A stretch of 64,000 nt of DNA from Coturnix japonica (taxonomy: Eukaryota; Chordata; Aves; Galliformes; Phasianidae), in the NCBI RefSeq assembly GCF_001577835.2, contig NC_029536.1:1736001-1800000 (forward strand). Reading direction: 5' to 3'. Below are positions 13,040 to 25,200 of this stretch, one piece after another. A program made the position numbers and the translations under genes. Position 1 is the stretch's first letter, and each line of letters starts with the position of its first letter. A model generated the notes under the pieces. It did not search any database, was not told the origin of the DNA, and was given only the letters and a program-made list of their open reading frames with translations.

Positions 13040-13173
13040 GTGGAATTGGACTTCCTCAGAGTTAATTCCCAAAGCCGGGTGTTGGATGTAGGTCACTTTC
13101 TGGCTGAGTTTGAAATATGGCAGTTCTCACTACAAAGGAGAAGCCTCACATACCCTTTGTGTTCTATTCAGGT
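13040..13173 (+). repeat. 134-bp inverted repeat, left arm
   Basis: This arm is the reverse complement of 13609-13742 with 4 mismatches in 134 positions (about 97% identity). A perfect 17-bp direct repeat, TAGGAGACAAGGAGACA, lies at 13018-13034 and again at 13173-13189, so the arm is bracketed by what looks like a target-site duplication. The family is not recognised. Confidence 0.95.
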
Positions 13174-13608
13174 AGGAGACAAGGAGACATAGCTCTGGAT
13201 GCTGGAGATAAACGTCCTGCAAGGTCCTGGCTGCATTTTCCAGTCGTGTTGCATTGAATCTCTTTTTGCCCACTGGATGCCGCTGTTACACAGAAAGAGT
13301 CACACAGGCTGCAGGCTTCAGCCCCAGGCACCTCACCTAACGGGTATGCAGGGCAAAATACAGGTTGTTTGGGGGGAAAACGGGGTGTCCAAGGTGTGTC
13401 TTCAGGTCATATATAGAATGCTTTCTCCAGCAGCTATGTCCTGCCTGTTTTGCATGTTTAATACCAGAATTTGCATACAGAAAGATTGCCTTGGAGAATT
13501 CACTCCTTCAAAGCAAAGCCTGGAAATGGCACCTTTCCCTGGTTCATGCATTGCAAATCTGTGCTGAGGTTATGATTACGCCTTGTGGTAATGCCTTCAG
13601 AAGCAGCG

Positions 13609-13742
13609 ACCTGAATAGAACAAAAAGGATATGTGAGGCTTCTCCTTTGTAGTGAGAACTGCCATATTTCAAACTCAGTCAGAAAGTGACCTACATCCAA
13701 CACCCAGCTTTGGGAATTAACTCTGAGGAAGTCCAATTCCAC
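13609..13742 (-). repeat. 134-bp inverted repeat, right arm
   Basis: This is the inverted partner of 13040-13173, separated by a 435-bp unrelated spacer. It lacks the 17-bp flanking direct repeat seen around the left arm. That hints that the left arm is the inserted copy and this one the template, though both could be copies of a dispersed repeat. Confidence 0.95.
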
Positions 13743-16700
13743 ATCTAGGTCTCTCCTCTGAAGCAAATGGAAACACAGCCTAATAGAATCCACACCCAAG
13801 GGGAATCCCTCTTTGTTCCTTGCCAACAACTTTTAGCACTGAAAAACTGCAATCCTGAAGAAGTTACGGCTTCAGACCAACACAGACTTCAGGGTTGGAA
13901 TCTTTGAGATTCTAAGAACTGAATGATTTCATTTTATCCTGAGCTTTGGCCTTTCGAAAACTAGTCTAAACAACAGGAGATTTGAAATAAACCAGGAGTC
14001 TTTTCAAAGCAAATGGATGTCTATGTTAAAAGGTCCGTGTCTGTCCTGGGATGCCATCTGTATCCAATAAACCTAAGGGCAAATAAGGCAACTGATAAAT
14101 AATAGGCAAAGCACAAGTCCAGCTTTGTGTGACATACAGGGGTGTAAATCTGCTAACTTGAATTTGGTGGAGATTTTCCAGCTTTAAAATGGTGTAATTA
14201 ACAGCAGTGTAGTATAATTGGTCTGTGATCATTAAATAAATTATTCAGGCAAGCAAGACCAAGGCAGCGATATTGTTTGTAACGTTTTGCAGTGGGTATT
14301 TGAAAAACTGATTGGAACTGGTAGTTTCTGTTGACAAAGTACACAAAGACTCATCTGTGCCAGATTCTGTGTTGCTATTACATGGTTATTTTCACAAATA
14401 CAAATGAAGTGTAAAATAATACTGAGAAGCACATAGCATTCTGATCCCATAGAAGCTGAAACAGAATGGAAGAAATGTGTTGTGCTTCCATTCTTTTGCT
14501 ATGAACCAATGGACATGAGAGGGTACTTAAAGGTGGCTCTTGGCCTGACTTCCACCCCACCCACTTCAGCATACAAATACACCTAGGAGCAAGAGAGAAA
14601 GCTGCATGATAAAAACAGGCATATGGTCATTCAGTTCAATTACTAAATCTATTTCTAGCCTTAAAGTTAGAGGATTCCCAAATCAGAAATGTTTTTTTAA
14701 CATTTTTTTGTCACGCTGGATGAATATGGCATATGGAATTCTGCAATGGAAGTCTGTCCGTGCTGCTATAATTAGCTAGCAATGGTGACAGCAGGCAGCT
14801 TTGCTTCCTTATTATCCTAAGATTCTCAGTGCTATATTATGGCATGAATTTCTATCACATCAGAATGCTAATGCTTGAGAAAGCTTGTGAGCTCAGCATC
14901 CTGCAGCATCAACGTAGCCTTCAATATCCCAAAGTGATCCCAAGTGTGACTGCAGTGAAGTCAGTGGGATTACATCAGCGATGAAACAAGATTTTTGCCT
15001 TCTTTTCACAGCCACAGAGTAGAGAAGGAAGCTAATCTTCCATTTTTCCTGCTTCTGCATTTACTTGAGTGACTTATACATGTACCTGGGATCAAGTTCT
15101 ACGTGGCTGTAGGAGAATATTTGGCATTGAACCTCCCTGCAAGGGGAACAAGGATTTTATGCTTCTCTGGCTGTACTTAGTATGCTGTGTACACAATCTC
15201 TGTATGAAATAGCCAGATTTGCAGCAGGAGAATTAAACCCTCTCATAAAATTCTGTCACTTTTTAAAAGTAAACACATGAAAAGCAAGCGCACCCTTTCA
15301 GTCCTTAACAAAAGCAGGCAGCCCTTTGCAGGTCCGGGTTTAGAGATCACTGCAAACTTCAGCTTTGCTCATGCAGCATCTGCAAACCCAGGCCATGAAA
15401 TCCTACTGCTGGTGCAGACACTGGGGAACTTGTTGGAAGGGATATTGCATCTTTGCTACAGGACCATCTGAGCAGGCAGATGAGTAAGGAAAGATGGGAG
15501 CAACTGGAAGGGTTTCAGAGGTAAAAAGCTTGAATATTATCCTAACCATCCAATGTTGTGTCCATTGTAGTATTCAGCAGTGCTTCTTTGTGCCCACCAT
15601 TACCAGTTCTTCATCACTGGGAGAAGAGGACCTTGAATTTGTATGCACCGAAAGGGCTTTTCCCTTTTCTAAATCATATAAACAGAGCCTGGAGAGCTGC
15701 TTTCTGTGAGGTTTGTTACTTGGTGTTATATAAGAATGAGAGCTTGTGTGATTATAATTGCTTCTTGAGGTTGAGCTTACAGGCAGCGCTGGCTAGAACA
15801 TGCATTTTCGTGCAAGAGCCAAGTGCCTGCATGCCAAATGGGCTGTTTGTGTGTACAGCCACAGGATCTGTGAAAGTAACAGGCACTTGTGCAGATTTTA
15901 TCTCCAAATATGGCCTCTGTTATTATAGCGGGGAGGAAACAGGCAATAGTACTTTGATTCTTTCATGCTGGTCAGACAAGTAGAGCTGGAAATACAGGCA
16001 GGTAACAAGTTCTGATGTTTAGAGGTCTTTCTCTAAGTGGTTTAATATCAGCTTGTTGGCTGTGGAACTCTCCTGTACACTAAACCACAGTTGAGGTGTG
16101 ATTGGCCATGGCCTCAAGGAGCTTAACCCCAAGAAGATAACCAAGATAGCTGGGCCAGCATGCCAGACTGAGGCAAAAAATATGAAAAATACACTATGAG
16201 AAATGGCCCCACTGGTTTCCTATGGTTCCTTCTAGTGCACCCTAATTAGGTGCTGTCATTTCTTGTTACAGGAAGGAAGGAATGGTTCAGCTTTCCTACC
16301 CCTTCATGTTGGAGAGGCTGAGATGAAAGCTGCCCTTGAGAGCTATTTAAGGCTCTCATTTGCTAAATGTCTGTATCCCTCACTTCTTATACACTGGACA
16401 CCTGCTCATCCTGTGCCCTCCAATATCTGGGCTCTGATACTTTGAGTGTGTCTACCTGGATATCAATTGCAAGACGCATAAAGGATTTAGGGTTACAGTG
16501 TACTGCTTAGTTGCATAAAAAGGGTTGTGGACCTTTCTAGTTTGACAGGTAGGTTTATAAATACAGCTGTGAGACTGCTGCCATTAAACAATGAAGCCTC
16601 CCCTCTGTATCCTATTAGCACAAAGGTACATTTCTGACAGGCTTTATTTTTTTTTCAGGCTTCTTGGCAGCATTTACATAACCTGGTTGAAAACACTCCT

Positions 16701-18180
16701 GCAGCCAATTAGATGCTTGCTCTGAAATCCAAAGCTCTGATTAAAATGATGGACCTTTCCAGGGCTGTAATACCTGCACAGATGGTTAATATGCATGGTT
16801 TGCTCTCCAGGGGAAAAAAGTGGCATTTTTTTTATTGCAAGTACCTACAGTCTGAGCTTTCCAATGGGAAGTGCTGTTTTGTTCAGATTATTATTTGAAA
16901 GCCATCATCAGATTAGAGGAGGCGAAAGGAGATGATCAGATAATCCCTGAGGCACAAAGGGGTTTGATATGGATTTCAAGAGCGCTGTGGTCACTTCTGA
17001 GTGTCACTTTTTGAGAGTCACTTTGTGAGCACGAGCGAGAATCAAACCCTTTTGCTGGGCCACAGTTTCCCTGGTTCTGTATCTGGTGCAGGAATATGGA
17101 ATTAAAACTGTAACTGAGTTTCGTACAATGGTAGAATTAGTTAAAAGTGATATATTGGAGTGAGTGGTGGAAGCTCTCAGATTGGCATTCCCTAATTCAG
17201 GATTTTAACCTTTTCCAGAGTCCTCTCTGTCAAAACCTCAGGAATCCCCAGCGTTTCTCAGGCAGGAACCAGCACATGAGGAAGTAATTAATGAGAGCAG
17301 GGGAGGAAAAGGGGAAAAAAAAAAGAATGTGCTGAATAGAGGCAAAGCTGAGACTCAAATCCTTCTTTCCCCAGGCTGCCTTCTCAGTCCTCAAGATGCA
17401 GACAAAAGACATTCCAGCTCCTGACCAACAGCCTGGGGAGATGCTGAAGCATCCAACAGCCCCACAGGACATTCCTGACTTCGGCAGTGGACTGAAGGCT
17501 GATGTGCAGCGTGGGTGGAGTTCAGAACTGAGGATACCTGAATCAGCAGTAAGATATCTCTGGTACTGTGTCAAATGATCTGGAAGGCATAGGTTGAGTT
17601 TGTACCATGTTAGAGGGAATCTGGTTTTCAGAAAGACCTGTGCACTAAACATCAGCTATTTTGTGTTGGCATTCATGCTGGCATTCACCTCGAAAGATAT
17701 ATCAACTCCATTGAAAATGCTTGAAAAGAATAACTTTTAAAACATAGTGGATAACTCATAACCTTACAGGATGCTGCACCTCTGTATCCCCATCTGCAGA
17801 TTATGGAAACATTCTGCTATTTCCCAGCAGTACCACAAAGCTCCTGTGATTAACGTTTATAAAACAGTTCCTGACTCTTAGATGGAAATTGCTGCTGAAG
17901 CATTAATTGTGATGATTTTTGCTTATTCTCCAGATGCCTGAAACGTGAAACTTGGCAGAACTCCAGAGGAAGCGTCCTTGTGAGCTCAGATAAGGGACGA
18001 GCCAACCTGGCAGCTGGGCTGCTGGTGCAGGCAAGATTCATTACAAACCTGGGGGCTTCAGCTGAGCTCAGCACACAGCTGTGCTGTGCAGGAGGGCTGT
18101 TCTTTCATGCTCTTGTCCAGCTGAGCATCATCACCTGCATGGGTAAAGTAGGTCGGATTCTGCCAGAATAGAGCAGCTCA

Positions 18181-18360
18181 CATAGAATCGTAGCACCAGT
18201 TGAGTTGGAAGGGACATTTAAAGGTCATCATTCCCTGCAATGAACAGGGATGTGTAGTGCTAGATCAGGGTGCTCAGAGTCCCAGCCAGCCTACCCTTAA
18301 AAGCCTTAAGGTTTGGAGGCTGTTTCCCTTGTTAACTGTTGTTAAATGCCAGTGTCCCTC
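18181..18360 (-). mobile_element. CR1 LINE 3' fragment
   Basis: The plus strand shows the reverse complement of a CR1 3' end: a CATAGAATC-type terminus, then GAGTTGGAAGGGACATTTAA, then a region resembling the CR1 'caggttgctc...agccccatccaacctggcc' stretch in diverged form. It is a 5'-truncated non-LTR retrotransposon fragment, clearly decayed. The inner boundary is approximate. Confidence 0.8.
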
Positions 18361-18499
18361 CCGATATCAACAAGTGCCCACCATGTAGGCTTTGGGCTCC
18401 TCGGCTTGTTTATAAAGGGGAGGGGAAAGCAAACACGTGGAAGCAGTTGGTCGTTCCAGTTGCTCCTGGGTGGGAGCAGAAATGCCAGCTTTACTGTTC

Positions 18500-19094
18500 G
18501 CAATGGGCTCGGCAGGCAGCTGGGAGAAGGCGGAAGGGCCGAGGACTCCACGCCGGCTTTGGGGGCAGCGAGGGCACACTCAGCCCCGGGACCGCCGCTT
18601 CCTCCCGGCCCCCCCGGCAGCCGCAGGCGGGGAGGGAAGCAGAGGGGAGGGAGCAGCAGCGCTCCTCATCCCACGGCTTATTTTTTCCGGTCGGTGCTGG
18701 AGAGGGGGAGGTGGGACAGTCCTCCCCTCCTCCTTCTGCAGCACATGGGAAGCAAAAGTTTCTCTGCTGCTGCTCCTCCTCCTCCTGGTCCCCTTCCACC
18801 GGTTCACCCCGGCCCGGACCCCGCCGCGGTTCGCAGCTGAAGGATGCGGCGCTGCTCGAACGGCGTTGGGCTGCGCTCCGCTGGGCGATGAGGAATAAAC
18901 CGCTTTTGGAGCATCTTCCGCTTCTCCGGGGGCTGGGGAAGAGTGAAGGCGAGACTTGGATTGAATCTTGCAGAGAGTAACCTGAGGGATCTGTAGATTT
19001 CTGGAGCAAAGGAGCTGTCTGGGGGAGAAAAAAGAATCAGATGCTTTAGCAGCGCCAGGGAGGCAGCGCTGCATCGCTTTGCTTCAGCCTCACC
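18500..19094 (+). promoter_or_regulatory. GC-rich promoter and 5' UTR of the GOLIM4-like gene
   Basis: The segment upstream of the start codon at 19095 is GC-rich, and long open frames on both strands reflect composition. A 30-codon upstream ORF (18888-18980) and a two-codon ATG-CTT-TAG (19041-19049) precede the main ATG. The transcription start was not located; no clear TATA box stands out. Confidence 0.5.
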
Positions 19095-19281
19095 ATGGGC
19101 ACGGGCATGTGTTCGAGGAGGCAGAAGGGGCTCCTGCAGACTGGGTTTTGCCTGCTGGCAGTGGCGTGCCTGGGCTCGGGAGCTTTCCTGTACCACCACT
19201 TGCAGCAGAAGGTGAGGAGTGCCGAAGCCCTTGCCCAGAAATACAAACAGCAGCAGGAAGCGCTGTCTGCCCAGCTCCAAG
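19095..19281 (+). other. GOLIM4-like exon 1: signal anchor
   Basis: Encodes residues 1-62: a basic cytosolic tail, a single hydrophobic segment of about 21 residues and the start of the coiled coil. The start MGTGMCSRRQK parallels MGNGMCSRKQK of GOLIM4. The exon ends in phase 1 at a GTGAGT donor. Confidence 0.92.
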
Positions 19282-22200
19282 GTGAGTGAGCGGCTGCGTG
19301 TGCCTGCTGAGCTTCCTTTGCTCCAGCACAGCCCAGTGGATGAGTGGGGGGCCTTTGTGGAGTGAGGTTCATCTTTTGGCTTGGAAGAGCTCTAAGACGA
19401 TGCTGTTCCCTGTTTCTCCTCTCCCAGCTTTGCATCCTGGAGTTAAATGGCCTCGAGGCTGAATTGCTGCACACAGCAGCATTTTACTTGAGTGGGGAGT
19501 GCAGCATCTCACCCGTTCTGCTTCTCTCTGTAGTTCTTTGACCATAAAGGATAACCCTGTATCATTCTAAATGTGGAACAGGAAAAACGCAAACAGGACC
19601 TGTGTAGGCAGACTGTGAGACCTGACTGCTCTCTGGATCCAGAAAGTGAATAAAGGGGTCCATCAGTAGATTTTTATCATCATATCGTCTCATCTGTTTC
19701 CTTTGCAAGGAAACAAACCCGTTGTCATCTTCTCTAGTGATGTTTGGGGCTGTTTGAATGCCTGAAAAAAGGGAAAAAAACATAAAACAGGGAAAGGTGA
19801 TGAATGGGCTTTTCCAAGCTCCCTTACCAGGTACATGCTGGTGAGCAGTGAGGGCAAGAAAACCCAGTCATCTGGTGAGAGCTGCTGGAAAGGAAGCATG
19901 GTGTATATTCCCACCAGTCTGCCTTGCTTACAGAACTGTCTGCCTGGGGGAGAATGATGCTGTAGCCTGCAGAGATGTTCCTGTGGGGATGGCTGAGGAT
20001 GCATTATGCTGTTCCATTGCTGAACTCTCTTCTTCTGCAGATCTGCACGCTTAAGACTTCCTGCCCAACCATGGCAGAGCTGCACTGCCAGCAAATCTCG
20101 CTGGGTTTGAGCTCCAGAGGGCTTTGTTGAGCTCATTCCTGGGTAGATATCCACTCTTTAGTAGCCAGTGGTTGTGTGTAGTGCAGGACGATGGGTTGTT
20201 GTAGAGTGCCCACAGCATGGCTCATATATGGACGTGATGCTGGCATGTGGAGCCTGTGCTCTGAGGTCAGGGCACTCATTTAGGGCTGTTTTTTCTCGGA
20301 GTGAGCAGGATTAGATTATGGCTTTTAAATCCAGAGCTCTTCCTGGGACTGAAACCAAACGCAAGGTATCTGTTATGGCCTCTGTTCACACACAAAGTGA
20401 CATTGTTTCTATCAGCTGCATGGCTGGAAATACTCTGGGTTTGCAGCTCAGGATAGTTGGGCTCTGGGTTAAACCTTTTCAGGTGGTTTTGTGTGCGGTG
20501 TTGTGATGATAACTGAGCACTGGCCATAAGCTTCCTGGGCTGTGCATTTCTACCTGTAAATTCAGGAAGGAAGGTGTGATGTGTGTGCTGGGGTGGTCTG
20601 GGGTTTTTGGTTTGTTTGTTTTGAAAGTTTCCTTGGGATACAATGTTGTGAATCGATCTAGCAAGTATATGGGCTTACTGCAGTTATCTTAGTTTGCTTC
20701 CATTTCTTCTTACTCTGTTGTGAGGCATTCAGACACCTGCAGCTCCTGATGTGCTGCACAGCCCCAGCTACTGCAGTCTCCTCCTGCATCCCATGTTTGA
20801 GATGCAGACACCAGCAGAGCAGGAGCTGGCCCACATTCCTTTCTGGTATGTCAGCATCTCTTGCCCTGGAGGGGAGCTGGCTCCTTAAGGAACAAGCTGA
20901 CAGCAGCAGCCTCAGGGAACCCCACTTCTGTTGGCCGCAGCCAACTGTGGAGACAGGCTCATAGTATTTTTCCTCTCAAAATATGTTTGAATAGCAGCGC
21001 TGTCGCCTGTTGCTGGGGTTTCTAACCCTCTGTGAGTCCTCCAATTCCTAAATACAGTTGTTGCCATGGATACACTTTGTATTTTCAGAAGCCACTTGTC
21101 CAACACTTTTAAGAGGCAAAGATATATTTCTTTCTTTTTTATTTTAAATGATGTGGGAGAGGTGCTTGGCAGGTAGGAGCGCACTGCATGCCTGGCTGTG
21201 GCTGAGAGCCTGTTCTCCGGGGGCTCTTGTGCCCCATATCACCTTAGTGCATGGCTTCAACTATCTTCTGCATCTGATTCATCTTTCCAGCTCTGCTAAA
21301 AGAAGATCAGTTGTTATGAGATGGAATTTGGTGCTGTTTATTTACTATTCCTCATGCAATGTGCTCTGAGATCTCATAAAATGAGAACATGTTTGTGGAA
21401 GGCCTGGCCTGCTCTCCATTCCCAAAGGCAGGACGCTGCGTGGGATTTCATTGTTTCAGCAGTTCAAGTTCTGCATTTTTAGCTCATTTGTCAGCAGGTG
21501 ACAGTGCTTTAGTGCTGAGTTCTGGCTGGATTCCAGCCTAGTTTTAGGCACCGATCACCCTCCATTCCCTCTTATGATTGCAAATTGTTAAAGACTTCCT
21601 GGCTTCCTGTCTGCTGTAGCTATAAGTGCCATTTTGGCGTGCTGAGCTGTTGCTGGGTCCCACTGCAGAGGTGAGCAGGAAGATGGCTTTATGCAGCAGC
21701 TGCTGAACTCTGCGAAGCTCAGTCCAACTTCTCTGGTTTGTGCAGACCTGGTGATATAGTGGGGAAGATGACAGCTCCTCATCTGCTCACTGGAGATTAC
21801 TTCAGGGGCAACTGCTTGGGTGTGATTTTCTGTCTCTGGGATGGCTCCTTGCTCTGGGGTTGAACTGAGCTTGTGTCACCATGAGGCCATGCTGGCAAGC
21901 CTGAAAAACAGTCCTCATCCCTGCAGTGACTGAAAGTGTACTCCAGGAAGAGCTGGCTGGTCTGTGTTGTACTGCTGATGCTTGATTTCAGTCCAGGAAA
22001 AGTCACCACCTGGAAGTACTGAGGTTGCTCCTTGGGGGTCAATAGGGTGCTGAGGTATTTGGATTCAGCTTGTGCTTTGAAGCTGGGCCCTGTGTCAGCC
22101 GCTGCCCTACCTGGCTGGGTTTTGCCTCCAGGTGGCTTCAGAAAGAACTGGACTACTGAATTACCAACATCATTAGGTCTCAACCCTTTATTATTCCTGG

Positions 22201-25200
22201 CTTGAATTATCCCTTTTCTCTTTCCTTAATTTGCTTAGACTCTCAGTTGTTGCTGGAGATGACTGTAAATAGCAACGGATCTGTTGCTGGTAAACCAGAG
22301 TATTGCAAATATCCCAACCTTGGACCCAGCCATTGTCATGATTTAGCTTAAAAGTCATTGAGTTAAACCAGCTGGGGTTTTTCTTTCCGGGCACAAGAGG
22401 CACTTCCAGCTGGGAAGGAAAACATCACTCATTGTGAGTCTCCTTAGTAAAGCTACCAGACTTGGATCTTCTGTGATCCAACAGAACACTCAAAACAGCA
22501 GCTCCCCAAAGTTCTTGAAGGAAGTGGTGTGGGAGCACAGGCTGGGAGAGAGGCAAGTGTGCGTGCAAGATATTGGAGAGTTTTTCTATCCACCACTTCA
22601 TTCAATGCCATGCTGGGTTTGTGCACCCGGCGCTCCTGTCGCTGTGCTGTGATCAGTCTCTGCTCTCTCCTTGCTCTGCCTGCAGGTTTGCTGAAGGCTT
22701 GGCAGTTATTTAAAGTGAGAAACAGCCAACTCACTCTGACATCTGGGTTTTGCTTCGCTTGCAGGGAGTCTGAAGGCTAAAACCCACACATGGTTATGAG
22801 ATGTGACTGGTGCTGGGCTGCCATTTATCAGTGAATAGCTGTGAACTTCATAGTTGCCTGTTTGCAGAAGTGGAAGCTCAGGAGATGGGTGGCTCGAATC
22901 CCCTTCTCAGAGAGAAATAAGTGAGGTGTCAACAAGCTGCTTTTCTTTGGGTGGTTTTTGTTTTCCTTCAGGGTCTGCAGAGGCGCAATATCTGCTGGTG
23001 GTAAGGTAGGGAGGACTAATCTGATCTAAGTTTGTTCCTCAGCCTTGCAATTTCTGGTTGGTCTGCAGTATTGTTTATGAAAGTGTCCTGGCCTTACTTC
23101 TAGGATGTGAGTGGATATTGTTTTATGTGTGATGATATCACTCCCCTTGGTTAATTTTCCTGGACATTGTGCAGCACCCATGGTGTGATTTGTCCCAGAG
23201 TCCTTGGCTTTGGAGGTAAGGTTTTACTGCCCTGCTGTCTGAATTGCCTGGAGCTTCATGCTGTTATGTGGCAGTCTCTGCACAGAGGGGTTGGAGTAGC
23301 TTCTGGTTGCAGCTGAGTGCTGTGGCTCAGGGATTGCTCTTTGTTAGCACTCAGGCATCAGATTGCATTAAAATCATCATCCATCAGGAGGCTTCTCTGG
23401 CACTTCCATTTGTCATGTGGCTGATGCACAAAGCAGCCTCGTCCTTCTATCTTCTTGCTCCTCTGTGCAGAGCACAGATGCTCTTTTGTGTCTAATGGGA
23501 GAGTGGGCTTCTGGCACACTCTTCCTTAATGTCCTTGAGGGCCAGTTAATGGTTGGGATGGAGAAGGGGAGAAAACATCTCTCTTGCATGCTGCTGGTGC
23601 GAGCAGAAAACTTGGCAGTCTCTGGTTATCTTAATCCTCATATTGGACTTGGCCTATAAATGCATAGTATAGCCACTGTCCACTGTATCCAGCTCACAGC
23701 TTGAGTTCTTAAGTAAAACCTGAGTGCAGAGACTGGAAAAGCTGTGAAGCCCATTTGAAACAATAGTGGCCTGTTGTTCATGTTTGATTGCTTGGGCACT
23801 TGCTGGCCTGCTCTGTGGGAGGAATTGAGGTCCAGCTGTGTCCCTGTGTGCAGAATAATGTCTGGGAAGAAATGTCAGGGTTTATCTCATGCTCTACCTC
23901 TTTCTGCTTCCCCAGTTGTGTATGAGCACAGATCCCGACTGGAGCGATCCTTGCAGAAGGAGCGAGGGGAGCACAAAAAGACAAAGGAAGGTAAGCCACT
24001 GGTATGAGTGGTGGAGCAGCAGCCAGCCAACCCTCCATCTGTGGGTAGATGCATGTGTGGCATCCAGAGGCACTTTTTGCCTTCAACACTGTGTGTGTGT
24101 GTTGCTAAACACTCACCAGGTGAGGCACATCAATAGAATGTGCATAGGGAATAGCAAGCTGACTTGTCTACTGCCTGTGAGCTGGGAGGTGGGTTCTGCT
24201 CTCTCATGTCCCTGTCAATATTCTCAGTCTAATCCGTGAGTGATGGCACCCATGATTTGGTGTCTGGGCACTCTAGAATAGATAGCTATATCTGGCATTA
24301 GACTGCTTTCTTCTTGGAAATAGCAAACTTCTTAAAAGTGATCTGAAGATGCTGAGCTCTACAAGGGCTTGTTGACAATATTAGCATCTTTGCACTTTGT
24401 GATATGTGGATGCTACAGACTGATGCATATTCTAAAGCTGATGTACAAGATTAAATGTTCACAGATGAGTCCTTGTAAATCCCTGCTCATTTAACTGTCT
24501 TCCATTTCTAGATTTTTTAGTGTACAAATTAGAAGCTCAGGAAGCTCTCAACAAGGAGAAGGTAGGTACAGTTTATTCCTCAAGGTATGCATGTGTATTT
24601 GCATGGACATGTGTAAGAATGGTGAAGACCTTTTTTAGTACTGCCATGCTTATAAGGCTGGGATGCTGTCTTGAAGGTGATATGACAAGTGCATATGGTA
24701 CTTCTATCTTGCAAGGCTGTTGGTGTTGGAAGATCTCTTGCACTTTAGGGAGAGACTGTGTTGTGCCAGAGCTATTGTGCTTATTCTCTTGTGCAATAGC
24801 ACGGTGGAAGGCTTGATTGTCAGCTGTTGGTGTAGCTGTTTTCATGGTACAGAGGAGTCCTGGGTGAGCTGAATTCAACATACACTGTGGGGGGGTATGG
24901 AGAACAAAGGCCATGAGCGAAGCCTATCCAGTTTCTTCTCCAGGGCTAGGCAAATGATTTCTACTGGCCTGTGAGTGGCAAAGGTGACAGGGAAATGTTG
25001 AAGAGGAGTGTGTTCAGGATGTTCAGTGTACTCATTACTGTTCTAGGACAAAGTGACATGTTCATACTTGGCTAATCTTTTGGCTTTTCTGATACCTAGT
25101 GGCACTGTTGACTCATTTATCTATTTATTTTTCCCTAGCAAGACTCTATGAACAGATATGGGGCCCTCAGTTCCCAGCATAAGATCCTGAAGGTAAGATT

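Larger units (their letters stand above)
12440..18400. other. Intergenic region between MIB2 and the GOLIM4-like gene
   Basis: No conserved coding segment was recognised in about 6 kb. The contents I can name are a pair of 134-bp inverted repeats (13040-13173 and 13609-13742) and a CR1 fragment at 18181-18360. Open frames here are short and composition-driven. A non-coding transcript starting rightward from the MIB2 CpG island is possible, but nothing in the sequence shows it. Confidence 0.6.

Noticed and set aside
18339-19074. Several overlapping open frames of 140-213 codons on both strands.
   Set aside because: GC-rich promoter composition removes stops in all frames; no domain is visible and the only recognisable coding sequence starts at 19095.
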